Counted from the stretch's first letter, positions 1-9,097 are shown. The stretch: DNA of 64,000 nt from Clostridia bacterium (GCA_009929735.1 RZZU01000008.1:1-64000); one strand, 5' to 3'. Numbers and translations: made by a program. Notes: generated by a model not told the origin, from the sequence alone.

Positions 1-93
1 CGGTTGGTGGAACATTCAATGCGTCTTAAGACGCTGTGCTAGTAAAATGCCCTTCTAGGGCTAGTGCAAACCACGCGTTTAACGCGTGGTTTT
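1..93 (+). other. Three consecutive hairpins at the left edge; possible 3' end of a structured RNA or IS200/IS605-type right end
   Basis: Three perfect inverted repeats follow each other closely: a 14-base palindrome at 21-34, GCCCT/AGGGC at 49-61, and a strong stem ACCACGCG/CGCGTGGT at 70-90 followed by TTTT. No gene is visible next to them. Compact strings of hairpins ending in a strong GC-rich stem occur at the right ends of IS200/IS605-like TnpB elements, where the same DNA encodes an omega RNA, but any tnpB would lie outside the window. A plain terminator of an upstream gene or RNA is the main alternative. The structure is seen; the identity is a guess. Confidence 0.35.
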
Positions 94-269
94 GATTTGT
101 ACTTTTTTTGCCCAATACAGAAAAAAAAGCGGAAAAAAAGAATGGGAGAAGTTCTAGTTTTGTGTAAGATTGTTGCGAAAGAATGGACTTTTGAAACGTA
201 ATAGCATATAGCATTAAAATAAGACTGAAATTTTGTTCATTATTATTGGCATTCTTATCAATAATTAGG

Positions 270-298
270 TTGCATGCGAAATAAAATTATGTTAGAAT
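270..298 (+). promoter_or_regulatory. Sigma-A-type promoter for the hydrogenase gene
   Basis: TTGCAT at 270-275 and TAGAAT at 293-298 are separated by 17 bases. The predicted transcript would carry a leader of about 200 nt before the hydrogenase start at 507. The interval 94-506 otherwise shows no coding region that I trust; it is AT-rich with several poly-A and poly-T runs. Confidence 0.5.
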
Positions 299-506
299 GA
301 GCGCATAAGTAAGGAATTGCCATGAAACAAAAAGTAAAATAATGGTGATTCTTTAAAAAAAAGTAACGTTGTATACTGTATTTGCATACCTCGTTGCTTT
401 TTCTACGAGTATGAAAAGGGAAAAATTTGAAAGCATATGTTTTATGATGTGGGCAGCAACATTGGTGGGTTTGGGTTATACGATACTTTAATAAGGAGAG
501 CAAAAA

Positions 507-1973
507 ATGAAGGAGTTTGAAAGCAACGTTCAATATATCAAATACTTAGTGAATAGAGAAGTAGCACAACGTTTTTTTAATGGAACGTTGGATAAATCTA
601 TCAATTCTTACAGAGAAATAGCAGAGGCAATTATTCCAGGTCCGAAAGCGATGTTTCGCTGTTGTATTTATAAAGAACGGCATATAATAGAAGAACGTGT
701 GCGTCTGGTTTTGGAGCCTTCCAAGGATAATCGAATTATTAATGTGTTAGACTCTGCCTGCGATGAATGTCCAATTGACCGTTTTGTTGTAACGGAGGCG
801 TGTCGTGGCTGCTTGGGACATAAATGTCAGGAGGCCTGTCCGAGGAATGCAATCACCATTGTAAACCACAGAGCCTATATTAACCAGGCGTTATGCATTG
901 AATGTGGACGCTGCAAACAAGTCTGTCCCTTTAATGCCATAAGTGAGGTGAAAAGACCTTGCATTCGTTCTTGTGCAGTAGGTGCGGTTAAAATTAGCGA
1001 AGAGAGAAAAGCATATATTGACCATGAGAAATGTATTTCCTGCGGTGCTTGCGTATATCAGTGTCCTTTTGGCGCAATTGTGGATAAATCTTTTGTTTTA
1101 AATAGTTTGGATTTGATTCAAAATTCATGGAACAATACAAGTTATCACGTTTATGCTATTGTGGCACCTGCCATTGCCAGCCAATTCCCGGAGGTGAAAA
1201 TGGGTCAGGTTTTTGCCGCCATTAAAGAATTGGGATTTTATGATGTAATTGAAGCAGCAATCGGCGGGGATATGGTTGCCATTGCGGAAGCGAAGGAATT
1301 TGCAGAAACCATTGACGAAAAAGGCTGGAAAACCACTTCTTGCTGTCCTGCGTTTGTGGAATTTGTCCGAAAAAATTATCCGCAATTCATGGATCATGTT
1401 TCAACCACGGTATCGCCTATGATTGCCCTTGCAAGAGCAATTCGACAAAAGGATAAAAAGGCAAAAGTGATATTTATCGGGCCATGTGTTGCAAAAAAGG
1501 TTGAAATGAAGCAGGAGGACTTAGCAGGAATTGTTGATTATGTTTTAACCTTTGAGGAGTTAAAGGCTACCTTTGATGCAAAGGGTCTTGTGCTGAATGA
1601 GTTTGAGGAAAGAAATGCAGGCACGCCTTCCTATTTCGGACGAATTTTTGGAAGAACAGGAGGAGTTGGTGAAAGCGTTGTAAAGGTTGCAGAAATGGAA
1701 GGGATAGAGAAAGAAATTAAGCCAATTTACTGTAACGGTATTGATGAATGTATTAAAAATATGAAGCTGGCATCTTTCGGCAGGCTGAATGCAAACCTAT
1801 TGGAAGGTATGGCCTGCAAGAATGGCTGCACCGGCGGTGCGGCATCCTTATCCCATGATCAAAAAGGGATTGAACTTTTAAATCGCTATGGCAAAGAGGC
1901 GGCAACGGTGAGTCCTTTTGAAGGGATGACCGGTTATGATTTGAAGGATATTAATATGGAAAGAGAATTTTGA
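507..1973 (+). CDS. [FeFe]-hydrogenase, probably group B, with N-terminal 4Fe-4S domains
   Basis: A 488-residue iron-sulfur protein with the H-cluster domain of [FeFe]-hydrogenases. The N-terminal ~200 residues carry several 4Fe-4S ferredoxin motifs (CIECGRCKQVCP, CISCGACVYQCP). The H-cluster cysteines are visible in three motifs: TSCCPAF (Cys279/280), GPCVAKK (Cys327) and MACKNGC (Cys437, Cys441). GPC in place of the MPC of classical group A enzymes points to group B. The family reduces protons or oxidises H2 with ferredoxin; group B enzymes are poorly characterised, so the direction and partner here are inferred. The ATG follows AAGGAGAG at good spacing. The gene shares its strand and is closely followed by an ECF-type S component. 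It could instead be a hydrogenase-like sensor. Confidence 0.85.
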   Translation: MKEFESNVQYIKYLVNREVAQRFFNGTLDKSINSYREIAEAIIPGPKAMFRCCIYKERHIIEERVRLVLEPSKDNRIINVLDSACDECPIDRFVVTEACRGCLGHKCQEACPRNAITIVNHRAYINQALCIECGRCKQVCPFNAISEVKRPCIRSCAVGAVKISEERKAYIDHEKCISCGACVYQCPFGAIVDKSFVLNSLDLIQNSWNNTSYHVYAIVAPAIASQFPEVKMGQVFAAIKELGFYDVIEAAIGGDMVAIAEAKEFAETIDEKGWKTTSCCPAFVEFVRKNYPQFMDHVSTTVSPMIALARAIRQKDKKAKVIFIGPCVAKKVEMKQEDLAGIVDYVLTFEELKATFDAKGLVLNEFEERNAGTPSYFGRIFGRTGGVGESVVKVAEMEGIEKEIKPIYCNGIDECIKNMKLASFGRLNANLLEGMACKNGCTGGAASLSHDQKGIELLNRYGKEAATVSPFEGMTGYDLKDINMEREF

Positions 1974-2012
1974 TTAGAAGAGAAATAAGGGGTTTATCCT
2001 TGAGGAGGCAAA

Positions 2013-2537
2013 ATGAAAACGAAACAATTGGTATTAACCGCATTATTATTGGCAATGTGCATTGTTTTTCAGAGTTTGAAGGGTATTTCGGTTTATCTGA
2101 CAGGATCTGCTGTCAATGCACTGTTGATTATGGCAACCTTGGCGGTTGGAACTTCAAGCGGAATTTTTATCGCACTGATTAGCCCTGTGATTGCTTATTT
2201 CATGGGACTGACTCCGATTATGCAAATGGTGCCTATTATGCTTTTTGTGGTTATGATCGGTAATCTGACTTTGGTGCTACTGGCGAGCAGGGGAAGAAGA
2301 GAGAAGCTTCCGGCATGGCTGGCACTTGGGGCGATATTAAAGGCAGTAGTACTTTGGCTTTTGGTATGGTATGCGGTGCTTCCGTACTTTGGCGGAGCAG
2401 TACCTGAAAAAATGGCAGCGGTTGTAAAAACAACCTTTTCCATTACGCAGCTTATTACAGCGGTAATCGGTTGTGCCATTGCATATGTCATTCATATAAG
2501 AGTACGGCATTTGTATTTTGCAGAACAGAAAAGTTGA
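2013..2537 (+). CDS. ECF transporter S component-like integral membrane protein
   Basis: A 174-residue, strongly hydrophobic protein with about five or six membrane segments. The N-terminus (MKTKQLVLTALLLAMCIVFQ) and small size are typical of substrate-binding S components of energy-coupling factor transporters, which bind a vitamin or similar micronutrient and share a separate EcfA/A'/T module. No ATPase or T component lies nearby, so it would use a shared module encoded elsewhere. The ATG follows GAGGAGG. It lies 39 bases after the hydrogenase stop and is probably co-transcribed with it. The substrate cannot be read from the sequence; the nad genes downstream might hint at niacin, but a terminator and a new promoter separate them. 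Confidence 0.6.
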   Translation: MKTKQLVLTALLLAMCIVFQSLKGISVYLTGSAVNALLIMATLAVGTSSGIFIALISPVIAYFMGLTPIMQMVPIMLFVVMIGNLTLVLLASRGRREKLPAWLALGAILKAVVLWLLVWYAVLPYFGGAVPEKMAAVVKTTFSITQLITAVIGCAIAYVIHIRVRHLYFAEQKS

Positions 2538-2670
2538 ACAAAAAAAGGTTGTGTATCCTAAAAATATATACCTCGGAAGATAAACAAACCTATTTTTATA
2601 GAGAAAATGGTTGGGAAATCGATGGTTTTCTAAATAGAATTATTTTGTGAAGTTCATTCCCCAAAAATGC

Positions 2671-2717
2671 AAAAGCCCATACTACAAGGTAAATCCTTGT
2701 AATATGGGCTTTTTTTC
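2671..2717 (+). terminator. Rho-independent terminator
   Basis: AAAAGCCCATA pairs with TATGGGCTTTT, with an inner ACAAGG/CCTTGT stem, and the hairpin is followed by a run of seven T. It closes the hydrogenase/S-component unit. Confidence 0.85.
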
Positions 2718-3311
2718 CATGCTGTTTTTAAAAAAGATGGCAGGCACTAAGTTGTTTACAAAGGGGTATTTTGCTGAAATCCCTGCACTTTTTGGGTAAT
2801 CGCATCGAAAGAGGCAGAGGTACTTACGACGGCAAATTAAAATACAAAATGCAGGCTGAGTGAATTTGGTATTTTAATCATTTAATTCATTTTTCACTTA
2901 AATATTTTAACTGGCAATAATGCCATACAATGACAGACAACACCTGCAAAAATGAGTTGCGCTTCTGTTGACAATCCAAAAATAATCTATATAATGGTAG
3001 TGAATATGTATACAAAAAGATTGCAAAAATATGTATTAATTTTTATATTTAAGAAAGAATATGTCATATAGTATCAAGGCAATACCGCATAATTCTGCGT
3101 GTCCGGATGTGCGGTCAGATTTTTCGTCAGATAAAACAAAAAGCGCAGCGAATACTGGAGGTATTGGCGAGCATTTCTGTGCAGGCTGACGGAAAAGATG
3201 CAATCAGATGGGCACGCAAGGCATCAGCTGGGAATTGTGCGGTGTTGCTTTAACTTAAAAGGAAGACATTCATGAAAATCAGAGTGTTTAATCTTACTTG
3301 GGGTGAAAAGA
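2718..3311 (+). promoter_or_regulatory. Promoter and ~310-nt leader of the nadABC operon
   Basis: TTGACA at 2968-2973 and TATAAT at 2990-2995, 16 bases apart, form a good sigma-A promoter. The roughly 310 nt between it and nadA are unusually long. From about 3060 the leader becomes less AT-rich than the surrounding non-coding DNA and holds two overlapping small open frames: ATG at 3060 (42 codons) and ATG at 3108 (49 codons). I cannot tell whether either is translated, whether this is a regulatory RNA, or whether it is a gene remnant. Positions 2718-2960 show nothing recognisable. Confidence 0.5.
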
Positions 3312-4217
3312 ATGAATCTAATTGAAGAAATAAAAAAGCTGAAAGAAAAGAATGACGTGGCTATTTTGGCACATTATTATGTAAGCGGAGAAGTGCAAGA
3401 CATTGCGGATTATGTAGGCGATTCTTACTACTTAAGCAAAATAGCAACTGAAGTTTCTCAAAAAACCATATTGTTTTGCGGTGTTAAATTTATGGGAGAA
3501 AGTGCAAAAATATTAAATCCTGAAAAGCATATCATTATGGTTGATGAATCAGCGGACTGTCCAATGGCTCATATGATTGACGTAGAAACAATACAGAAGA
3601 TCAAAGCAAAATATGATGATATTGCGGTTGTTTGCTATATTAACTCCAGCGCAGAAATAAAAGCGCATTCAGATGTATGTGTAACTTCGTCAAATGCATT
3701 TAAAATTGTTTCAAATTTGCCTCAGAAAAATATTTTGTTCATTCCTGATAACCATCTGGGGACATATTTGTCAACAAAAATTACAAATAAAAATTTTGTT
3801 TTCCATCATGGTTACTGTCCAGTACATCAGGATATTCATGCGGAAGATATCATAAAGGCAAAAAAGGAACATCCCGAGGCTGCGGTTTTAGCCCACCCGG
3901 AATGCAGTATTGATGTTTTAAACCTAGTCGATTTTATTGGAAGCACTTCGGAAATTATTGCGTATGCTACAGAAAATAACGGTCAAAATTTTATTATAGC
4001 GACTGAGGATGGCGTTTTACACGAGCTTTGCAAAAAAAATCCGAATAAAACTTTTTATCTTGTAAATGAAACCCAACAGTGTCCTGGCATGAAGCTGAAC
4101 ACACTTCAAAAGGTTTATAATAATTTAAATTCAAGTGAAAATGAAATGATTTTAAATGAAGAATTAAGACAAAAAGCGCAAGCTTCTTTATCAAAAATGC
4201 ATGAATTAGCCAAATAA
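3312..4217 (+). CDS. nadA: Quinolinate synthase (NadA)
   Basis: NadA condenses iminoaspartate, made by NadB, with dihydroxyacetone phosphate to give quinolinate, using a [4Fe-4S] cluster held by three cysteines. Candidate ligands are visible in CGVKFMGES, GYCPVHQ and QQCPGMK. LAHYYVSGEVQDIADYVGDS near the N-terminus and the overall length (301 aa) are typical. I chose ATG 3312, six bases after GGGGTG, over the in-frame GTG at 3303. It is the first gene of a nadA-nadB-nadC operon behind the promoter at 2968. Confidence 0.95.
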   Translation: MNLIEEIKKLKEKNDVAILAHYYVSGEVQDIADYVGDSYYLSKIATEVSQKTILFCGVKFMGESAKILNPEKHIIMVDESADCPMAHMIDVETIQKIKAKYDDIAVVCYINSSAEIKAHSDVCVTSSNAFKIVSNLPQKNILFIPDNHLGTYLSTKITNKNFVFHHGYCPVHQDIHAEDIIKAKKEHPEAAVLAHPECSIDVLNLVDFIGSTSEIIAYATENNGQNFIIATEDGVLHELCKKNPNKTFYLVNETQQCPGMKLNTLQKVYNNLNSSENEMILNEELRQKAQASLSKMHELAK

Positions 4218-4275
4218 TAAAAGGGCATGAAAATATGACAGGTGACAAAGGATATTTTTGAAAGAAGGTATAGTG

Positions 4276-5589
4276 GTGATAAACGAAGCTGATGTTGTAA
4301 TAGTTGGAACAGGAGCAGCGGGTCTGTTTTGTGCTTTAAATATTCCAGATCATTATAAAATTATTATGATCACAAAAAAGCAGCCAGAAGACAGTGATTC
4401 GTTTTTAGCGCAGGGAGGAATTTCTGTGCTGAAGGATAATGATGATTATGAAGCTTATTTTGAAGATACATTAAGAGCTGGAAGGTATCAAAATAACAAA
4501 CAATCGGTAGAAGTTCTTCTTCGCTCCTCGCGCAGCATTATTGATGATTTAGTGAAGCTGGGTGTAAATTTTGATCATGTAGGCATTGATTTTTCATATA
4601 CACGAGAAGGTGCGCATTCTGTGAACAGAATTTTGCACCATAAAGATGTTACAGGTAAAGAAATTACCGAAAAACTGCTGGAACAGGTGAAAAAGAAATC
4701 CAACATTACAATTATCCCTTTTGTAACTATGATTGATATATTGGAAGAAAATCATTCTTGCATAGGTGTCGTTTTAAAAGATAATGAAGATACCATTTAT
4801 AGCATATCATCTCGTACAGTGGTTTGGGCGACAGGTGGTATTGGCGGTTTATTTGAGCATTCCACCAACATGAACCATATTACTGGGGATGCAATCGCCA
4901 TTGCCATAAAACATAATGTGGAATTGCTTGATATGAATTATGTTCAAATTCATCCTACAACGCTTTTTTCTAAGGGAAAGGGCAGAAGCTTCTTGATTTC
5001 AGAAGCCGTCAGAGGAGAAGGAGCCATACTTCTGAATGCACAAGGTGAGCGGTTTGTTGATGAATTGCTGCCAAGAGATGTGGTAAGTGCAGCGATTTTT
5101 GAGCAAATGAAAAAAGACGGTACTGATTATGTTTCTTTATCTATGAAACATATTCCAGAGGAAAAAATCAAAGAAAGATTTCCTAATATATACGAAAAAT
5201 GTTTGGAAGAGGGCTATGATTTAGCAACCGATCTTCTTCCGGTTACACCGGCGCAGCATTATTTTATGGGTGGCGTTCAGATTAATGTGGATGGGGAAAC
5301 CTCTATGAAAAATTTGTTTGCGGTAGGGGAGACAAGCTGTAACGGTGTACATGGAGCCAACCGTTTGGCAAGCAATTCGCTTTTGGAGGCTTTGGTGTTT
5401 TCGAAAAGAGCCGCCCACGTGATTGGGGAAACCCTTACAAATATTCAACTACAAAATACAGGGTTGGCGGTCAACTGTAATCAATACAAAAATACAGAAC
5501 AACTGGAAAAAGAGTATCATAAGTTGGTTTGGGATGAAATAAGTAAAGGAAGTGTTGAATATGATAGATTGTGCAAGCATGAAAGTTAA
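4276..5589 (+). CDS. nadB: L-aspartate oxidase (NadB), short form
   Basis: This FAD enzyme oxidises L-aspartate to iminoaspartate for NadA. It has an N-terminal dinucleotide-binding motif (VVIVGTGAAGLFCAL), the active-site loop EGAHSVNRILHHKD, the RGEGA segment and a C-terminal FAD-binding motif (GVHGANRLASNSLLEAL). At about 437 aa it is roughly 100 residues shorter than the E. coli enzyme, lacking most of the C-terminal helical domain. The start is uncertain: GTG 4276 and 4273 both follow GAAGG, and a TTG lies at 4258. In strict anaerobes the electron acceptor is probably fumarate or another oxidant, not O2; that is family knowledge, not seen here. It overlaps nadC by 29 bases. Confidence 0.93.
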   Translation: MINEADVVIVGTGAAGLFCALNIPDHYKIIMITKKQPEDSDSFLAQGGISVLKDNDDYEAYFEDTLRAGRYQNNKQSVEVLLRSSRSIIDDLVKLGVNFDHVGIDFSYTREGAHSVNRILHHKDVTGKEITEKLLEQVKKKSNITIIPFVTMIDILEENHSCIGVVLKDNEDTIYSISSRTVVWATGGIGGLFEHSTNMNHITGDAIAIAIKHNVELLDMNYVQIHPTTLFSKGKGRSFLISEAVRGEGAILLNAQGERFVDELLPRDVVSAAIFEQMKKDGTDYVSLSMKHIPEEKIKERFPNIYEKCLEEGYDLATDLLPVTPAQHYFMGGVQINVDGETSMKNLFAVGETSCNGVHGANRLASNSLLEALVFSKRAAHVIGETLTNIQLQNTGLAVNCNQYKNTEQLEKEYHKLVWDEISKGSVEYDRLCKHES

Positions 5590-6418
5590 TATAGAATACT
5601 ATATTAAGGCTGCACTGAAAGAAGATATCACCAGCGAGGATATTACAACAAATGCAATCGTGTCCCCTGCAAAGGAAGGTTGTGCGCAATTGATATGCAA
5701 ACAAACAGGTGTTGTTGCAGGACTTGATATATTCAGTTATGTTTTTGAGCTTCTTGATCCCACGGCGCACTTTGATACCGAATATAAAGATGGTGATTTG
5801 ATCCAGAGCGGAACACTAGTGGGAACTGTTTATGGAAATGTCAGAGCATTATTAACCTGTGAGCGTACTGCTTTAAATTTTTTGCAGAGAATGAGCGGTA
5901 TTGCAACTTATACAAATGAATTTGTTCAGGTAATGAAGCCTTATAAAACCAAGTTGCTGGATACAAGAAAAACAACGCCCAATATGCGTATTTTTGAAAA
6001 GTATGCGGTTAAGGTTGGCGGCGGCAATAATCACAGATACAACCTTTCAGATGGGATTCTGATAAAGGATAATCATATTGGGGCAGCCGGTGGCATTGCT
6101 GAGGCAGTAAGGCTGGCAAAGGAATATGCGCCGTTTGTTCGTAAAATTGAGGTTGAGGCTGAAACCCTTGAAATGGTGGCGCAAGCGTTAGAAGCTGGCG
6201 CAGATATTATTATGCTTGATAATATGAACAATGAAACATTGAAAAAATCAGTAGAGCGAATTGGGAACAAAGCGAAAACCGAATGTTCGGGAAATGTCAC
6301 CAAGGAACGGCTGAAAGAGCTTTGTGAAATTGGAGTGGATTATATTTCTTGCGGTGCACTTACCCATTCGGCCCCTATTTTGGATTTTTCTCTTAAGAAT
6401 CTGCAAAACTTAAATTGA
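5561..6418 (+). CDS. nadC: Nicotinate-nucleotide pyrophosphorylase, carboxylating (NadC)
   Basis: NadC converts quinolinate and PRPP to nicotinate mononucleotide, CO2 and pyrophosphate, the third step of de novo NAD synthesis. Family motifs are ERTALNFLQRMSGIAT, LLDTRKTTPNMR, VKVGGGNNHRYNLSDGILIKDNHI and IMLDNM; length 285 aa is normal. The ATG at 5561 follows AAAGGAAG and lies inside the end of nadB, suggesting translational coupling. A hairpin follows the stop. Confidence 0.95.
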   Translation: MIDCASMKVNIEYYIKAALKEDITSEDITTNAIVSPAKEGCAQLICKQTGVVAGLDIFSYVFELLDPTAHFDTEYKDGDLIQSGTLVGTVYGNVRALLTCERTALNFLQRMSGIATYTNEFVQVMKPYKTKLLDTRKTTPNMRIFEKYAVKVGGGNNHRYNLSDGILIKDNHIGAAGGIAEAVRLAKEYAPFVRKIEVEAETLEMVAQALEAGADIIMLDNMNNETLKKSVERIGNKAKTECSGNVTKERLKELCEIGVDYISCGALTHSAPILDFSLKNLQNLN

Positions 6419-6424
6419 TGAGTA

Positions 6425-6464
6425 AAAATGGCTCTTTGTCAATGAAATTGTCAAAGAGCCATTT
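6425..6464 (+). terminator. Terminator-like hairpin after nadC
   Basis: AAATGGCTCTTTG at 6426 pairs with CAAAGAGCCATTT ending near 6464, a perfect 13-bp stem. The T-tract is interrupted (ATTTGATTTG), so termination may be partial. A second weaker hairpin with a long T-run at about 6598-6634 may finish the job. Confidence 0.6.
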
Positions 6465-6639
6465 GATTTGTTTTGTAATTGATCTCCCAAAATGCAAAAG
6501 CCTGTATTGCAAAGATTTGCAGACAAAGCTTGTGGGAAGCAGTTGGGCTTTTTTCCTTTGTTATTGTGAAAAAGGCTTAAAGAAACTGAGCTTTTTTAAG
6601 AGGGTGTATACGAAAAGTACACACTTTTTTTTTAATCGT

Positions 6640-7390
6640 TTATGAAACTTTACGTCCGTGTATTCTCCGATGTGGCTCTTGCTTGCCAACGTAAGTTAGG
6701 CCGCAAACAAGTGCAGCCAAGGGTATGGTGAGCAGAATGGCGGTGCTTCCCATGAGTGCCTGTATTAGCTCAACAATAATCATTTCTCGGTTTAACAAGG
6801 AGGATACGGAATTAGCATAGGTAATGAGCAATAATACAATAAAAAGTGAGCTTCAAAAAGTGAGCTTCCGGTATAGGCTGACACCAATGTGTTTGGCATA
6901 GTGCCCATAATATCACGCTCTATGGTAAAATTGCTTTTTACAAGCCCTGCAAGGGATATTTTAGGCGAGTGTTGGCATATCTCATGAAGGGATGATACAA
7001 TATCCATTGCCACGTCCATCACTGTGCCTAAGGCACTTACAACAATGCTGCCAAAAATAATAACGTTTAAATTTAGGGGTGAAGGCAGAGCGGTCAGATA
7101 GATAGGGTTTTTCATCTGTAACACCCGTTAAAGGCAGAACGTTATCCGTTAAAAGGGAAAGACCGGTTGTATGAAAATACCAAACAGACAACCAAGTATG
7201 GTGGCTAAAGTTTTTACTCCATCCGTTTGTAATCATAATGGTCATGATTGTAATAAAACCGCAGATAACTAAAGTGCTTACATATATGTTTTGACCACTT
7301 AAAATAGATGGGATATAGACGAGGAAAATCGCCAAACAAGTAAATAACAGAGATTTGTATACAAAAAACGATTTAGGGGAAGGACGATGA
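6640..7390 (-). pseudogene. Decayed YibE/F-family membrane protein
   Basis: On the minus strand three frames in succession encode pieces of one YibE/F-type integral membrane protein. 7390-7125 gives the segment with VYIPSILSGQN and LLTDNVLPLTGVTD. 7124-6870 gives LNLNVIIFGSIVVSALG, TVMDVAMDIVSSLHE and RDIMGTM. 6840-6640 gives MIIVELIQALMGSTA and LLTIPLAALVCG. The second break is a perfect 14-base tandem duplication at 6841-6868; removing one copy restores SSLFIVLLLITYANSVSSLL. The first fits one extra A in an A5 run (plus strand near 7108-7112). A further compensated pair of shifts lies around 7160-7225, where the alternative frame reads KTLATILGCLFGI. The N-terminal part of the family is missing, and the gene stops abruptly beside the AEC permease start. 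Confidence 0.8.
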
Positions 7391-7396
7391 AGGTAC

Positions 7397-8332
7397 ATGG
7401 AAGCTGTTTTGACGGTATTGGATAAATTGATGATTATGTTTTTTCTCATGTTGATTGGTTATGTCTGTCGGAAGAAAAAAATAGTGGGCGATGCCTTTAT
7501 GGAAGAGTTTGGCGGGTTTTTAACCGGCGTTATTATTCCATGCTTTGTGATCTCTTCCTTGCAGATTGACTATACTCCAGAATTGTTTCGGGATGGTGCA
7601 ACGGTATTTATTGCTTGTGTGATTATGCACATTTGGGGAATGATTGTAGGATGGCTGTCTTTTCGTGTTCTACGAGTGCCGCAAAAAGCGAAGGGCATTT
7701 GGATTTTCAGTTGTATGTTTGCGAATATTGGCTTCATGGGAATCCCTGTCATCGCTATGATTTTTGGCGGAAGCAGTGTGTTTTACTGTGCGTTTGGCAC
7801 CTTTGCGTTTAACATTATGTCCTATACCTTAGGGGCTGTTGTCTTGCAAAAATGCTCAGAAAATCCTGACAAGAACAAGGTGAATATGAAAAAGCTTTTA
7901 AAGGCACCTGTGAATGTGGCAACAGTGGTGGGCATTTTATTTTTTGTGCTGAATATCCGTTTGCCGGGGCCTATAAAGGATACGGTGAATATGGTAGGGG
8001 GAATGTTTTCTTCCTTGGCAATGATTTATATTGGGGGTATTTTAGGAAAATTTAATTTTAAAGAAACGGTTACAGAAAAATGGGCATATGCTGTTTCCTT
8101 TTTCCGTTTAATTTTTATACCGCTATCTTCTTACTTTATATTGAAACCCTTTATCCATGATCAACTGATTTTGGGGGTCATTGTGGTCGGGCTATCTACG
8201 CCTATCGGGGCATTTTGCGCAATATTGGCGGCGGAATTCGGTGCTGATGAAGCATTGGCAAGCAAGTATATTTTTGTAAGCACGTTGCTTTGCATTTTCA
8301 CAATGCCCCTATTTTTTATGCTGTTCCTGTAG
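7397..8332 (+). CDS. AEC-family (auxin efflux carrier/malate permease-like) transporter
   Basis: A 311-residue protein with about ten predicted membrane helices and the two-repeat layout of the AEC family: an N-terminal half ending with FGGSSVFYCAFGTFAFN and a C-terminal half with LSTPIGAFCAILAAEFGADEALASKYIFVSTLLCIFTMPLF. AEC members move organic acids or amino-acid-like solutes by secondary transport; the substrate cannot be read here. ATG 7397 follows AAGG. Upstream is the YibE/F pseudogene on the other strand; no operon partner follows. Confidence 0.85.
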   Translation: MEAVLTVLDKLMIMFFLMLIGYVCRKKKIVGDAFMEEFGGFLTGVIIPCFVISSLQIDYTPELFRDGATVFIACVIMHIWGMIVGWLSFRVLRVPQKAKGIWIFSCMFANIGFMGIPVIAMIFGGSSVFYCAFGTFAFNIMSYTLGAVVLQKCSENPDKNKVNMKKLLKAPVNVATVVGILFFVLNIRLPGPIKDTVNMVGGMFSSLAMIYIGGILGKFNFKETVTEKWAYAVSFFRLIFIPLSSYFILKPFIHDQLILGVIVVGLSTPIGAFCAILAAEFGADEALASKYIFVSTLLCIFTMPLFFMLFL

Positions 8333-8615
8333 TGAGCAAATTGCTTTAAAACTTCTTTTGATTGGCAGCATTTTAGGGAAACGCTGATTCGTTTTGTGTG
8401 CACGTCTAGCTGATGGATAAATTTTTCACATGGACGGTGCCAAAAAGTCTTGCAATAGCACTGCGATTGCTGTTTTTTCCCTTGACAATCGAAAAATTTC
8501 CTCGACCAGCTGCACCCCTTTATTAAATCAGCACTTCCTTAGCTTTTTGGATGAACCAGTTGCTTGGAGTAATTTGTGCACACAGGGACATCAAAGCGGA
8601 AGCGTAACGCTTCGT
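8333..8615. other. Intergenic region, no gene seen
   Basis: Between the AEC permease and the minus-strand small gene. A weak GCAAT/ATTGC hairpin with a T-run at about 8455-8478 may terminate the permease transcript. I see no convincing coding potential on either strand. Confidence 0.4.
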
Positions 8616-8876
8616 TTATATTTTTCGCAGCAGCCATTTTTGACTGTCGCAATTGCAGGTAAGCTCATACATTTTTTCTATGCCATCAATGATGCTGCTG
8701 CAACGGAAGCAAAGGGTAGGACTGCCGCCAAATTTATTTTTTTCAGTTTGTATGATGCGGTCTACTTTAATGATTAGCATTTCACCGTTTTCTTCTAAAC
8801 GAAAACGTACGGGAGTAACGGCTCCATCCTTGGATGTCCACGAAATCATATCAATATTTTTATTTATAAGCTGCAT
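8616..8876 (-). CDS. Small conserved-looking protein of unknown function
   Basis: An 86-residue protein with no membrane segment and four cysteines near its C-terminal half (TLCFRCSS, LTCNCDSQ). The start is ATG 8876, preceded by AGGAGGAAC, a strong ribosome binding site. That, together with divergent orientation to the glutamine synthetase and a clear intergenic space, argues it is real. I do not recognise the family. The paired cysteines could bind a metal, but this is only a guess. Confidence 0.6.
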   Translation of the reverse strand: MQLINKNIDMISWTSKDGAVTPVRFRLEENGEMLIIKVDRIIQTEKNKFGGSPTLCFRCSSIIDGIEKMYELTCNCDSQKWLLRKI

Positions 8877-9097
8877 AGTAGGTTCCTCCTCAATAGAACT
8901 TAATTGTACTATATCAGAACTAACGTTCTTTATCAATAGTAAATTATACTAATATACGAATATGTGTTTTTTAAATTTTTGGAATAATAATATATTGTAT
9001 ATTTGAGAATGAATTGGCATACAAAATATTTGTATGATATAGAAAAAAATCATGCAAACAGGGGGCAGATTTCTCCAAAGTGCCTGAGGCAAAATCG

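Noticed and set aside
6415..6645. Small plus-strand reading frame after nadC
   Set aside because: It consists of terminator-like hairpins translated through, has no ribosome binding site apart from the nadC stop context, and its composition is not protein-like.
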